Shown: piece after piece, positions 44,231 through 58,070 of the stretch
Layout: each line of letters starts with the position of its first letter
Numbering within the stretch: position 1 is the first letter of the stretch
Source: Anthopleura xanthogrammica
Lineage: Eukaryota; Cnidaria; Anthozoa; Actiniaria; Actiniidae
Assembly: GCA_964019055.1 (NCBI GenBank)
Contig: OZ025220.1
Coordinates: forward strand, 7,056,620-7,120,619
Direction of reading: 5' to 3'
DNA length: 64,000 bases
Program-made: the position numbers and the translations under genes
Notes under the pieces: model-generated
The model's input: the letters and a program-made list of their open reading frames with translations, nothing else
What the model was told of the DNA's origin: nothing
The model's database searches: none

Positions 44231-47200
44231 TCAAGACTCATTCGCCCATACACTTAATCTAGTACCTAGCTAGAACGGTTTAAGGTTTCCACTTACAACT
44301 TAGAAAGAATATTATTTAGTTCAACGTTATACTAATACAGCAAACCAACGCGACGCAAGCACTGCTCTAACGGTTTTCTCGTGATTGGGAAACTTACGGT
44401 ACTGACTTAAAGCACGTACATGGTACGACATGCCGTAACATTGATCACAAACAAATACTACTTTAGGGTTAACTGAATGTTGTTTTATTTACACTAAACA
44501 CAAAAGTATGTGGTTTACTAATTTTGAGTAGGGGTCAATTATCCAAAGTTAATTTTATTCTTCAATTTTATTGCACAATTGCCGTCTGTGAAATGTTTCC
44601 CATAATCCTTAATACTGGTCTCAGCTTTGTGGGGTTTTGGTCACTAACTTTATCAAAATAAGCATATACCCTCAAATCGTGATGCATTCACTCATAATCA
44701 TTATCATTATGAGCCATCATGAAGCCAGTTTTGATGGTTTTCAATTGTTAATTTTCCCACCTGTAAAAGAATGGCTGTACGTAGGTTAAGATTGCTAGAT
44801 CAGCCCATGGTAAGAGGTTGTTCAGGTTCAAATCAAATTTGAAAAGGCATATACCTTAATTAAGACCCGTGGGCATAGCTAGGGACGTGGGGATTTGCGG
44901 ATTCTTGGTTTTCGGCGTTTTTTCCTCTGCGGAGTTTTTATTCCCCATTAATACTCATGCATTAGGCTCTGGGTACAAGAATGCAGAACAATTGACTGGT
45001 CTCAAAATATAGCCCATGATGTCACATGTAACTGCTGGTACCGAACCAATAGCCGTACCCCTAAGGCCAAATTCGCCCCAGCCCCAATTAAAACGAAATA
45101 AAGACCCTTAGGGGTGACGTCAAAGCAGCTCAATTTGTAGGATAAAACAACAGAATTTCAATCTCCTGAGAATTTGACGCCTATTGTTTTGTTATCAAAA
45201 TTGAGCTGCATTCCGACGTGCTGCAAGGGGTCTATACTTTTAAATGTAAAGTGATAAACAATTTCATGTATACGCTGATAACGAACAACTGATAGTGTGA
45301 GTCGCTTGGCCCGTAATGAAAATAAAGTCTATTCTAATGTTTTCTTTTGTTTGCTCTTGAATTTTAGTCACAACTTTCTATACAACTTTGCTTCACGGGC
45401 CAAGTAAAATAAATATCACAAATAATACAATACATTAGCTGATAACTAACAATGGATGGCTTTATCATCTATTGATTGCATTGTCTCTTTGATATCACAA
45501 GATTTTCGCGTGGTCTTTCTACATCAGTGACGATTTCTCGCTCCCTTAAATATTGACAGCCATTTTCCTGCAAGCCACGACCAGATCGGTCTTCGTCCCT
45601 CGCAGCAGAGCGGAGCAGTGAATATATAAAAATTGTTTTTCTAAAGTTCCCTGACCAAGTAAGGAGTTATTTTTAACCTTACATCACGAGGCGGTTCCTC
45701 GCTTCCGGATTTCCTGCTTCCCTGGAGTAACGTCACTCAGTCGACAAGAAGGAAATTTTTTTAAAACGTTATCACTCTTGCCTGCTACTTCAAAACACGA
45801 TAGTCCTAATTCTCTAAACTTAGTATGACTTTTAAGAGCTTCTTCGTTAATATTTTATCAGCTTTCTGTATCCAGAGCTTGGTATTTACGTCTAAAACTA
45901 CGCTTAGCCGCCGTTGAAGTTAAGAATACTTCTCAAAGCCCTCAAAGATATTTTAAACTGAGGTAAGTGTGACTCAAAAAGCTATCCAATACTTAGTCTT
46001 AGATTCCTCGTTGATTCTTAGTCTTATATCATTAGAGATATTTATGCATCTTATTTATAATCTGTGTGTAGTTAGTAGTTAGTAGGTTGTAGTTATGGTA
46101 GGATAAAATTATATTTTTGACGGAGTTTCATTTATTTGAACGTGTTCTATTCTGTTTTTGTTTTTTAATACGGTAATGCTCTTTGAGCTGGATTATATTT
46201 TCGTCACAACACGTACGCTTTCTTAACCACAACAAAAACCCAAGAAATAGCCCTAAACCCGTTATTAAAATGATTCTAAAATTGGCTAATATGAATGTAT
46301 GGGTCGAAAAGAATTGTAAAATTCAAAATCCTGTGATTGAGTTTTTGGTGGTAATTTTGAGTCACTTCCGGTCGTGACCACGAAGCGTCACGCAACAAAA
46401 TATTTGCTTCAAAGAACTAAAGGACTCGAAGAATATTTTTGCTTATATATTCAATTCATTTTTCCTATTCTACTTAGCTATCGCTGCTGTGTCCCACAAG
46501 CTCAACATTTTAGCTAGAATATCGCAGACTTTAAAAGAAAATGGCCTCGTAATCCTTGTAGTACTATAATAATACTTTCACGGATATACTATTTGCACTC
46601 TATTATAAAATGTGTAATATATACTACAAACTATGAAAATGGCACTTAAAAGCAGATTTAAAACTATTCACAGAGCTTATTGATTTCAAACTGTCTGGTT
46701 ACTCTTTAAAACAGATACACTTTGTGTAAGGAATCTTATGGTTTCCCAGATTTGCGCGAGCGTGCACATTCACCTGCGCGCAAGAGAGCATAAATAAGAT
46801 AGGGAAAATTCTTAATACCGCGCACGCCATGTGAATTCCGGTTGGGCTATTTTTAGCATCCAAAGTCATTTGGTTTTTAATTTTTTGATTGCGTGGACGT
46901 GTGCGCGCGCGCTCAAAAATAACATACTTTTCGTCGATTTTTCTCATTTGTTTTCGACAAAATTTATAAGATAAAGCAAAAAAGATCAGGATTGGCGAAA
47001 TTTATGTTTTCCCCAAAAATCTTTACATGCTTACGCTACTTCCAGGTTTGGATGAAGCACACAATTTTTTGACGCACAAGAGTAGGGTATAACGCAATTT
47101 GACTGCACGCGGATGCTCTCTTGGGGCGCGTTATATCGTTACTGTTATTATTCTATTTGTACCTTACTTACAAGACTTGCTCCTAGTCGACCTCTATGAG

Positions 47201-47561
47201 GCTCACAGAGTCACGAGCGAAACAAATGAAAAGGAAAAAGAAACATAGCAAACGTCAAAATCACTTGTTCCTCTTGCAGGATTTTCATTTTCGTTTCGCG
47301 CCAAACATGGCGTGTATTTCTGTACGTGCGCTCAGTAAATTTGTTTAACTTGATTAAGGGGGCGGGCATAATTCAGGGGCCTGTTTTGGGGTCGCTAAAA
47401 TTAGAACGAAACAAGTTGACAAAGTCCTTTGTCCAACGCTTATGATCCTGGTCCAGGTTGGGCTGCCTGTGCTTTATTCCGCGCGCGTTAACTTGTAAGG
47501 ACGGAGACGAAGGACTTTGCGAAAGTCTAATTACTTACTTACTTGTGAATTTTGTTATCAG
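44231..47561. other. 3.3 kb spacer between gene F and the G exons
   Basis: It holds a repeat block near 44431 (ACATGCCGTAACATTG), a foldback (45101-45234), a TATA-like GAATATATAAAA near 45620 and scattered AATAAA words. No EMI or signal-peptide exon was recognised, so G has no obvious start here. If F splices onto G, this would be intron. Confidence 0.6.
45101..45234. repeat. Foldback element, family 2, copy 2
   Basis: Reverse-oriented relative of 16135-16262: TGACGTCAAAGCAGCTCAAT at the left, AATTGAGCTGCATTCCGACG and GCTGCAAGGGGTCT at the right. Confidence 0.75.
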
Positions 47562-50500
47562 TTTGTCCACAGGGTACTTACGGCAATAACTGTACATCCA
47601 AATGTAGCTGTAGATCCATAAGTACACTTGAATGTAACCACAAGACAGGAGCGTGTACCTGCAATGATGGATATATTGGTCAGCGGTGTGAAACAAGTAA
47701 GTGATCTTTAGTGTTGGTATTTGACCTTTGATTCTAAGTATAGTTGATATGTTAACACAGTTAACTCACAGATATAATTAAAAATTAATTGCGTGTTAGG
47801 TTTTGCGGATTGAAGAAAACCGGATCACACGGAAAACCACCGTCGCACTACCGTCACAACACCCTTAAACTCTTGTTTTGCTACAAAGTACTAACAACTA
47901 TCTTGTTCTTATTTTTGTTTGTATTTCAGAATGTCCTGGTGATACATTAGGATTTAAATGCAAAGAAAAATGTCCATGTAGAAATGAAACTATGCTATGT
48001 GATCATGTGACGGGCACGTGTTACTGTAAACCTGGTTTGAAAGGTGCTGACTGCAAGCAAAGTAAGTAATAAATGTCTTGGAACCATATGGGCAGTTATA
48101 AGTTTACTTTATGGAAAGTCGAAGGTTCACCAACTACGACTACCTGAACTAGCAAGATTCGAAGTTTATCTCTTCGCACTTTAAGCCAGCCAATCATAAA
48201 GCGGCTTATATCGTAATGCTCTTTTACGGTGGCTTCCCGCCAAAACCACAGGAACTCCATCAGTGTAATTCATCAATAATATTAATAATAACTTTATTTA
48301 TATAGCGCGCAAATCTAAAATTCTAAGGCGCTTTACAAAAGGTTAATAAATATAATATATAAAACAAAATGTTGGTCATAGCATATCTAAAAAGTTGAGT
48401 ATATCTAAAAAGAAAAAAGAAAAAATATATATATATGAATCTAAAAATATCTACAAGAGTAAAACTAGTATTATTTAACCATATGCTTGTTTAAAAAGAA
48501 AAGTTTTAAGATTGCTTTTAAAAATATTCAGGCTACTACTACTCTTCTATGTCATACTGGTAGCTGATTCCATAGCTTTGGTGCACAAATTGAAAATGCC
48601 CTATCGCCGTACGTCTTAAGGTTAGATGATGGCACCTTAAGCAAAAGCATATCAGAAGATCTTAATTGACGATCAAGAGATATTTAAGGTTGCTTGATAG
48701 AGATAACAACAACGATTGCTATTCATGCTTTGGTAATTACAAGCAAGTTATTCATTTTCATTTTATTAAAATCAAAATAGCAATCGTTGTTGTCGCCCAA
48801 CCCATGCAAAAGTGTGAATTCCTTATTTTTACATTGTCTATCGTCCTTATTAAATTACGCGTGAACATGGAATGTTTCAGAGCAATCGCTTAAGAACTGA
48901 CAATTCTAAGAGAGTTTAACGATGCACCTTAGATGCGTTGTTTATTTCGAACGAGCCACCTTAAACATCTAAATTATACTGATAAAGTTCCTGTGGTTTT
49001 AGCGAGTGTTGTCTTTCAGCTTTGCATGGGACTCGCTGCATACTTGCATGTTCTAGCTCGCACGCACGAAGGTGTTTTTTATGATCGTTGTCTCACATGC
49101 TAATCATTATTTTCCCAGCATGCTCTATTGGTACCTACGGGCAAGGCTGTTCACAGACCTGTAAGTGCACGAATAACGCCACGTGTGACGTAATAGATGG
49201 CAACTGCACGTGTTTACCAGGATTTGGCGGGAAATACTGTGAAGAACGTAAGTAAACAAACGATATTACATTTGTATTACTTTACCGCTTATCAATCACG
49301 TGACTTTTCTGGATTTGACTGGGGGGCAACCAATGGTTGACTGGGGGGCAACTAGTGATTCTTATCTCAAATCATGTCAGAATAACTCCTCAAAGTATTC
49401 CATTTGACTATTTGTACAACATGAAACCAGAAAACAAGATATACAAACAACCTTCAACATTCTCCAAGACAGTGAAAACGGAGATACTACCGGAAGTGAC
49501 GTCTATTGATAGTAAGCAATATCGATCAAGAGAATGTCATATACTGTGACGAGCATCTGACTCGGGAAACTAAGTAATCACTCTGAGTTATCATTATTTT
49601 CCCAGCATGCTCTGTTGGTACATACGGGCAAGGCTGTTCACAGACCTGTAAGTGCACGAATAACGCCACGTGTGACGTAGTAGATGGCAACTGCACGTGT
49701 TTACCAGGATTTGGCGGGAAATACTGTGAAGAACGTAAGTAAAACGAACGATTTTGTAATCGCTGCCACTGCGGATCAAGGGGAGGGGTGCAGGGGGTGC
49801 GCAACCTCCCATCCCCTCCCCCAACCCGAGCAACTTTACCCCGCTATTTTGAAGATATCCAATACCAAATAATGATATATTTCTTTGTTTCTGAAGGTTG
49901 CACTCCTCCCTGGGCGAACTTTGTGCCCTGCACCCCACAAAATCCTGGATCCGCCCCTGTGGTGGTATCTAGCGAAAGATTTCTCGTTCACTAGCCTCAT
50001 TTGTTAGTACATCAACATGGCTGCCATGTCTTTGCAATTAACTTACATTACAAATGTCAAATTAGCTTGCTAGTATATAAATCAATGTTTGACTTTAACA
50101 GTTCTTGCAACTGAACCAAATGCCAATGAAGATCAATATCAATGCTGTAATGGATATGCTCAGTGACGTTTTACTTTCAGTTTCTACGATTCTGTTTCCA
50201 GCTATTTGTACTCAGCCTTGTGTGAACGGCACGTGTACAAAACCAGATTACTGCTCGTGTTACTCAGGTTACTATGGTAATCTGTGTGAAAGAGGTATGT
50301 ACCAGCACACCTAACATCATTGTAATATTTCTCAATGCTGTTTGTGTTTATTTCCTTTTCTTCCTCGTCAGACTGTCCTTCACATAAATGGGGACCACAC
50401 TGTAAACACGACTCTCTCTGTCAAAATAACGCTAAATGCTCTCCCAACACTGGTATCTGTACGTGTACCCCAGGGTGGGAGGGAAAGTACTGTGACAAAA

Positions 50501-53500
50501 CATGTGACCAAGGTTACTATGGTGACAAATGTCTAAAAATATGCACCTGTCTTAATGGAGCGACATGTGACCCTGTTAGTGGTAACTGCACATGCGCACC
50601 AGGGAAACAAGGACAGCGGTAAGTTTATTTTCTGATCCCTAATGACATAGACTGTCAGACCACAGGGATACCAACAGTAAGTGTTTTGCTTTCTATTCAT
50701 GTCCTTTTCTCAGCTGTGAATCCGAATGTTCTCGTGGCTGGTATGGACAGGATTGTGCAGTGAAGTGCGCATGTCTGAATGGAGCTTCATGTGATCACGT
50801 GAACGGCACGTGTAACTGTACAGCTGGATGGACGGTAAGTACGTTTACGTTGATGCTGTTTGAACCTGAACAATAAGTATTATCAGAAAAGTATCATTTC
50901 CACTTATCTTTGAAGTGTAAATTTTCAAGCTAAAATGTATCTAGTTTAACTAAGACCTGACGGGGTTGAAGTAAATTTCAATTTTTGATTTACGTATTCT
51001 TTTTGTTACATATCCAGGGAGACATTTGTAACCAAAAGTGTCCCGAAGGTACATATGGATACCGCTGTGCACTAACATGTCTTAACTGTATGCATGGTGC
51101 AACCTGTGATCACGTGACTGGGGTGTGTGACTGCAGGCCTGGTTACAGAGGAAAGAGGTTTGTAATTTGATATACAATAGGACCCCAATAGTGATTCAAT
51201 ACCTTTTACTGAATTCTTCTGCCTAGCTTAATCCTCCAATAGAGATAGTGGAGAGCTAGTGGGAAGTTTTTATCCCGGCTCTAGATGTCTTTGGCTTGCG
51301 GTTCAGACGCTTATCTAAACCGAATTAGCCACATATCGCAGTTTGCGGGAATGAAGCACCCTCTACTACATATCATTTGTTTAATCTTGACAAACGGTTA
51401 TTTACCAGATGTGAAGGTCTTTGTGAAAAAGGAAAATATGGTCTCAAGTGCATTGGCGATTGCGCATGTCAGAACAATGCCACGTGTTCACCGATAGATG
51501 GTTTCTGTAACTGCACCTCTGGATATATGGGCAAGTTATGTGAGAAACATTGTGCTGGTGGAGCTGGCGGTGTTGGATGTAAAGTACAATGTAATTGTAC
51601 GAAATGGGGAACCTGTAATCCATTCACTGGGGTGTGCGCGTAAGTACTAACAGAATACATTTCTTAGAACTGTAAAAAAAACCTACGCTTTCCGTGCGAT
51701 TTGACTGGATTAGCAGTATGATGAAGCTCACTATGATTGGCTCAGAAAGTGTCCCTTATTCCGAATCGTTACCGTGCTGTGTGGAATTATCTAAACAAAT
51801 TGTGGAAGCAATAATAATTATCTTTAAAATATCATTATTTTGTATGGTGCTTTTCAGCTGTCAGCCCGGATATATTGGTCCATCATGTGATACACAATGC
51901 CCGGATGGAAAATATGGCACAGGTTGCACGGGGAACTGCACATGTCAGAACAATGCAACATGTAGCAAGGTGGATGGGTCATGTGACTGTCTACCGGGAT
52001 GTACTGGTGTTGAATGTAACAATCCATGTCCGGCGGGTTACTATGGAAAAAACTGTCGATCAAAATGCTTGTGTCAGAATAGCGCATCATGTGATCCTGT
52101 GACAGGACATTGTACATGCTTGGGGGAGTGGCAGGGGGAAGTGTGTAACATCAGTAAGTATGGAAAAAGTATTGCTATTTACGGTTTCTATATCCAAAAT
52201 TTCAGGTTTGAATTATCAAAATTTGCTTTTTCTTGTACAGAATGCAACGACTGGACGTTTGGTGCGAGATGCAACAATCAATGTTCTTGTAACAGGACAC
52301 TAACTGACAGGTAAAGGGTGTTATTAAATCTGAAGAAAATGGTATTCACTTTTGCCATTATACTAAGGTGACGTTTTCATTTCAGATGCCATGCTTTATC
52401 AGGGTTCTGTTATTGTAAGGATGGCTTTACCGATAACAATTGTGACACAAAAATTGGTAAATATGTGCTTTGATGTTGCATTATGTAGAGGAACTCGTTA
52501 TCTCACTCCCTCATTCACTTATTTTAATTTTATTATTTTTTGTTAGTTTGCGGAATTGGTCGCTATGGTAACAGGTGTGAAAAGAAGTGCAGTTGCAATA
52601 ATAATTACTGTGACGTAATAACAGGTTTATGTAACTGCCCAATGGGGTATTCAAGACCAAATTGTCAAAGTAAGGGTACTTGCTGTTTCAATAACCGACT
52701 GCTTCTCTGTCTTGCATGCTAAACCTTGAAATATTGAGTTTCAACATTTCTCCAATTTTTTTTATCAGAATGTCTACAAGGTGGATACGGCTATGAATGT
52801 CAATATACTTGTCAATGTGCGAACGGTGCTACCTGTGATCACGTGACTGGGGCCTGTTCGTGTACAGCGGGTTGGTATGGTACTCTTTGTAAACAAGGTT
52901 AGTATATCATTGTACTGGTAGTAATATTTATTTGTTAAAATTACACAATATTTACTGAGCCAGTCCTTTTTGAATCCCACAGGGTGCCCAGAGGGAAGGT
53001 TTGGCTTAAAATGCAACAGTACGTGTACCTGCCAGCACGAATCATCTTGTGATCACGTGACAGGTGCTTGCCGGTGTTCACCAGGATGGCAGGGGAAGCA
53101 ATGTGAAGAAGGTATTAGACACATGACTTTTATTTATAGCCGATATTAAAAGCTTTACCTTACAATACACCGATTCCGAACATAGCGGACACACGCGGAC
53201 TGCCTGGATTGAGGAGGCGAAAACGAGGCTAGTCAGTCGTCTGTGATCTGTGGAAAGCTGGCTTTTCTGTTAGGAACGTTAAACAATTCTTATTGCTTAT
53301 AAACACCAGTAATAAAGATGAAGCTTCACTAGCCTCGTTTTCGCCCACTAGACCTAGGCCGTCCATTTGTGTCCGCCATGTTCTGAATCGTTGTATGACC
53401 AGCTTTTTTCTATTTTTACAGCTTGTAAGCAAGGTTTCTATGGCGAACACTGTGTGTCATTATGTCAATGTTTTGGAGAAAACACAGCGTCTTGTGATCA

Positions 53501-56500
53501 CGTGAACGGCGCATGCTACTGTAAACCGGGATGGACTGGACGCGAGTGCACCTTGTGTAAGGAATCTCTTTGTTCATAATAATATTTTCCCTTAGGCTTT
53601 TTCCCATTAGAACGTGTGTCTGATCATTGAGTATTATTTGCAAAAATAATTTATTCCTATTTGTTACTTTTTATTCTTATATGACAACGTTCTAGCCAAA
53701 AAATGTAAATAAATATATACACTAGTCGTAGCATATTGCAAGTGAAAGAGAAAAATAACTCGAAAGTGATTTTGGCTGCTGAAACTTGAAACTGCAGAAG
53801 AAGGGTACCCTATGAGAAAGTTGTTGCAATCTAATATATTTCTATTTGTACATGAATTACCTACTTGTATATTTTGTTATCAGTTTGTCCACAGGGTACT
53901 TACGGCAAAAACTGTACATCCAAATGTACCTGTAGATCCATAAGTACACTTGAATGTAACCACAAGACAGGAGCGTGTACCTGCAATGATGGATATATTG
54001 GTCAGCGGTGTGAAACCAGTAAGTGATCTTAGTATTTGTTGGTATAGTGTTGGTAAAATTCTAAGGCGCTTTACAAAAGGTGAATAAATATACTATATAA
54101 AACAAAATGTTGGTCATAGCATATCTAAAAAGTTGAGTATATCTAAAAAGAAAAAAGAAAAAATATATATATATGAATCTAAAAATATCTACAAGAGTAA
54201 AACTAGTATTATTTAACCATATGCTTGTTTAAAAAGAAAAGTTTTAAGATTGCTTTTAAAAATATTCAGGCTACTACTACTCTTTATGTCATATGGTAGC
54301 TGATTCCATAGCTTTGGTGCACAAATTGAAAATGCCCTATCGCCGTACGTCTTAAGGTTAGATGATGGCACCTTAAGGCAATGGGCTCGCGCACTCGTGC
54401 GCATCTTTCTGCGCATTTGTTTTTTATTTAGAATTGTACAATATATTGACCAAAATGTGAAACAATACACTGTATTTATATAACTTGACAATTAGTCGCA
54501 TGGCAGTCATTTTGTGTATGTTCGATGACTCGAGGCATGCGCGACAAAATCCATGGATTGGGCTACCTGTGTCCTTTCCGTTGGTCGCTCTTCATTTTGC
54601 GTTGCTTTACGACTTATATCTTGTAAATGAATACGGTGACCTATACAATTTTTTCCTGAATTCGATGTCTTTTAACTAAAGCTAGTACATATCGAAAAAA
54701 ATAAAAAATCTATTGGTTTGTTTTCGAGAAAATCGTGAAACATCATCTAAAAAAGACTTGACATTCGCATGTAATTTCGACTGTTTTTCAAGTTGGAAAT
54801 GTCAAAACTTAGCATTTTTCCTGAACTTTGTGACATTAAACTATTTTTCAAGGAAGTTTATTTACTTTAGTACCTCTGAAAGCCTCTGTTTTTCATATTG
54901 CAGCCACCAGAATTAAACTAGACGTAATACTTTGAGAAGCGTTGTTTTCGTTCTAGACTCGCTGGGGAGTGCCGTGTTCAAGCTAACATAGCGCGAAATC
55001 TATGTCGATGACCCCCGATTTTTGTTGTTGTTCTGTTTTGTCCATCTCAAAAACTATCTATATGCAAAATTATAGGAAAATCTATCGGTTAAATTTGCGC
55101 GAGCCCATTGCCTTAAGCAAAAGCATATCAGAAGATCTTAATTGACGATCAAGAGATATCTAAGGTTGCTGGGTAGAGATAACAACAACGATTGCTATTC
55201 ATGCTTTGGTAATTACAAGCAAGTTATTCATTTTCATTTAATTAAAATCAAAATAGCAATCGTTGTTGTCGCCCAACCCATGCAAAAGTGTGAATTCCTT
55301 ATTTTTACATTGTTTATCGTCCTTATTAAATTACGCGTGAACATGGAATGTTTCAGAGCAATCGCTTAAGAACTGACAATTCTAAGAGAGTTTAACGATG
55401 CACCTTAGATGCGTTGTTTATTTCAAACGAGCCTCCTTAAACATCTAAATTATACTGATCAAGTTCCTGTGGTTTTAGCGAGTGTTGTCTTCCAACTTTG
55501 CATGGGACTCGCTGCATACTTGCATGTTCTAGCTCGCACGCACGAAGGTGTTTTTTTATGATCGTTGTCTCACGTGCTAATGATTATTCTCCCAGCATGC
55601 ACTGTTGGTACATACGGACAAGGCTGTTCACAGACCTGTAAGTGCACGAATAATGCCACGTGTGACGTAGTAGATGGCAACTGCACGTGTTTACCAGGAA
55701 TTGGCGGGAAATACTGCGAAGAACGTAAGTAAACAAACGATATTACATTTGCATTACTTTACCGCTTATCACTTCAATATCGATCAAGAGAATGTCATAT
55801 ACTGTGACGAGCATTTGGCTCGGGAAACTAAGTAATCCCTCTGAGTTATCATTATTTTCCCAGCATGCTCTGTTGGTACATACGGACCAGGCTGTTCACA
55901 GACCTGTAATTGCACAAATAACGCCACGTGTGACGTAATAGATGGCAACTGCACGTGTTTACCAGGATTTATCGGAAAATATTGCGAAGAACGTAAGTAA
56001 AACGAACGCGATTTTACATTTTTATAACTTTACTACTTAAGTAAGACGAACGATTTTGTAATCGCTGCCACTGCGGATCAAGGGGAGGGGTGCAGGGGGT
56101 GTGCAACTTCCCCCTCCCCCCAACCCGAGCAACTTTATCCCCCTATTTTGAAGATATCCAATACCAAATAATGATATATTCCTTTGATTCTGAAGGTTGC
56201 ACCCCTCCCTGGGCTGACTTCTCGTTCACTAGCCTCATTTGTTAGATAAAGGTTCAAACGCGTGCGTTTGAAGTTGTTTAAAAATTAACCAAACCCTATT
56301 TTTATTGTTTCAATGCAAAAATTCTGGAAATAGGAACTCAAATAATCGGATTAAATTGATATCGAGTAATTTATATTTGCATCAAATTAACGTCGAACAA
56401 TAGCTGTGCTGAGATAAAGCTTCTTAAAATTCCATCATTGTCAACAATTTATCGGATAACATAGTGATAAGTGAATGGACTGTAAGATGTGAAGGGTTGA

Positions 56501-57787
56501 GCGTTCGAGGCTCCGTAGGGTCAATTCACAAGATTTCATTTGCGTTTTTTTAAAGGTTAGAATAGTCAATTCCTTAAGTTTTAAGACTTTAAGACTTCTA
56601 TTGTGTGTCTAAAATCTCAAATAAATGTGCATTGAATTTCAAAATTTCAAAACTCTCAAATGTGTGTGTCTATGACTAGCTTGGCAAAAAAACTTGATGC
56701 AGGTCTTGAATTCAAAATTAAAAACCTGTCCCGGGTCTTCCGCCGAATTTAAGAACCTACATTAAACAATGGAAATAGGGTGTGGTTAGTTTTTAATACC
56801 ATCATGGCTGCCATGTCTTTGCAATTAACTTACATTACAGAAGTCAAATTAGCTTGCTAGTATATTAATTAATGTTTGACTTTTACAGTTCTTCCAACTG
56901 AACCAACTGGTAATGAAGAACAATTTGGTGAGCAGGACAGCTCTGTTCACCCAGGTGTTAGTGCTGGTGTAAGTCTTCTTTTTCTCATCATCTTTATATC
57001 CATTACCGTTGCTATTGGTTACTGGATTTATCGAAAAAGAAAAAATTGGGTCATGCGCATAGAACCTCTCAAACCGACTAATGAATTTCCTGCTGCTGCG
57101 AGCTCAATGGAGCTTCACACTACCACCAAAAATGAACGTGACAAAAATGTTCCCTTGGAGACGAACTATATGGGTCTTGAAAACCGTGTCAGGGTTGGAG
57201 ATGAGGGTACATACCAGTCTCTTCATAAGAAAGGCAGTTACCATGGATACGAATCCCCGAACGGTGAATCTGTTAGCACTCGTGTTTATCAGTCACTCGA
57301 TAGAAAACCCGACCCAACTTATCAGAGCCTCGCGAAAACTGGTCAGCAGCAACAGCCTGAAGGGAAAAAAGAGAAGGAAAATACGGTTGCCATGGAGACA
57401 CACTATATGGGCCTTGGTAACCGCGTCAACGATGTTTATCAGTCTTTGAATGAAAAATCTGTTGGTAAAGATGAAAATGAACTAAGAGACGATCTTAAAC
57501 CACGAAGCCATGATAGAGGTTGTCATAGCGACAACCAACGTAACCATGGCGACTACCAACCGCTCAGCAAGCCCAATAAGGATAACGATTATCAGAGTTT
57601 GGATACTAAGAAACAACTCTCCTCGGCAAATGGATTTGAATCGCCGGTATATGATAATACGCCTCAACACATCGATGATGAAGATGGGTTGTATAATGGT
57701 ATGGGCCATGATTATGAACCGGTTAGGGAAGGAACGAATGAGGATGAAGCAGTGGATACGCCTTCTTACGAGATTTTACCCCCCTAA
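47562..57787 (+). CDS. G: long EGF + transmembrane ITAM receptor, no start exon of its own
   Basis: Twenty exons: 47562-47696, 47930-48061, 49119-49247, 49606-49734, 50202-50294, 50372-50618, 50714-50834, 51018-51157, 51409-51639, 51858-52153, 52241-52310, 52386-52456, 52547-52669, 52769-52897, 52983-53111, 53422-53556, 53884-54018, 55596-55724, 55864-55992, 56889-57787. All are phase-compatible and open. From 50202 it is a near-copy of gene E, offset 22,350 bp. The first four exons are the 3' EGF exons of another copy, joined in a fusion. Tail: membrane helix [15 protein letters not shown], ITAMs [15 protein letters not shown] and [16 protein letters not shown], end SYEILPP. No signal peptide or EMI exon precedes it within 3 kb. 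It may be the 3' half of gene F (1640 residues if joined at 42240) or a 5'-truncated gene. One module has GWTG changed to GCTG (near 52001), adding a cysteine. Confidence 0.78.
48290..48920 (-). mobile_element. LINE 3' fragment with the empty TTAA site
   Basis: Homologous to 31690-32870 but without the 736-bp element: the sequence runs GATGGCACCTTAAGCAAAAG with a single TTAA at 48637-48640. The LINE C-terminal motif is present but carries small insertions relative to the other copies (near 48547 and 48557). It lies between the G exons 48061 and 49119. Confidence 0.8.
49255..49515. other. G-specific intron segment absent from E and H
   Basis: Between the EGF exons 49119-49247 and 49606-49734 the intron carries about 230 bp (around 49284-49513) not found in the matching introns at 27117 or 33388. 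It includes GACTGGGGGGCAAC twice (near 49318 and 49339). No domain was recognised. Confidence 0.5.
50095..50163 (+). pseudogene. Chimeric tail-exon / EMI-exon fragment in G
   Basis: Same fusion as 27745-27813. TTAACAG is followed by TTCTTGCAACTGAACC (one base differs from E) and then AATGCTGTAATGGATATGCT. This marks where the 3' part of one gene copy was joined to the 5' part of the next. Confidence 0.6.
53171..53390. repeat. Foldback element, family 3, copy in G
   Basis: Copy of 30825-31044 with a few substitutions, again about 31 bp before the acceptor of the following EGF exon (53422). Confidence 0.8.
54031..55210 (-). mobile_element. LINE 3' fragment interrupted by a TTAA element, copy in G
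   Basis: Duplicate of 31690-32870. The internal element 54377-55112 is again 736 bp with TTAA at 54373-54376 and 55113-55116. Because both copies share the insertion, it preceded the segmental duplication. Confidence 0.8.
54377..55112. mobile_element. 736-bp TTAA transposon, second copy
   Basis: Termini GGCAATGGGCTCGCGCA and complement, flanked by TTAA. Near-identical to 32040-32775. Confidence 0.92.
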
Positions 57788-57796
57788 AAACGTTAT

Positions 57797-57802
57797 AATA
57801 AA
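57797..57802 (+). terminator. Candidate polyadenylation signal of G
   Basis: AATAAA ten bases after the stop, as after tail E. Confidence 0.5.
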
Positions 57803-58070
57803 CCTTAGTCTCTGGATTTCTCGTTTCACCAAACTCAATTTTGACAATGACGAATCCCGACAAACCCAAATTTACGGATCGGCTGATCATCTACCAGTTG
57901 ATCTTCGAAAAAATGTTAACCAATCAGAATCGAGAAAATGTGCAAAACTGAGGTGTCATCCTTAGTAGCCTGACGACTCGGGAAACCATTATTTCTTTAT
58001 TTTATTTCCCTACTCAATGAAGAATATCATAGTAAATGTGACGTCATTCCTACGTTACTATTTCTGATCA

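Noticed and set aside
45824..45922. ATG with a hydrophobic start (MTFKSFFVNILSAFCIQSL) after a TATA-like word near 45620
   Set aside because: Considered as a start exon for G, but it does not end in the family NVCS pattern, has no good donor in phase and meets a stop soon.
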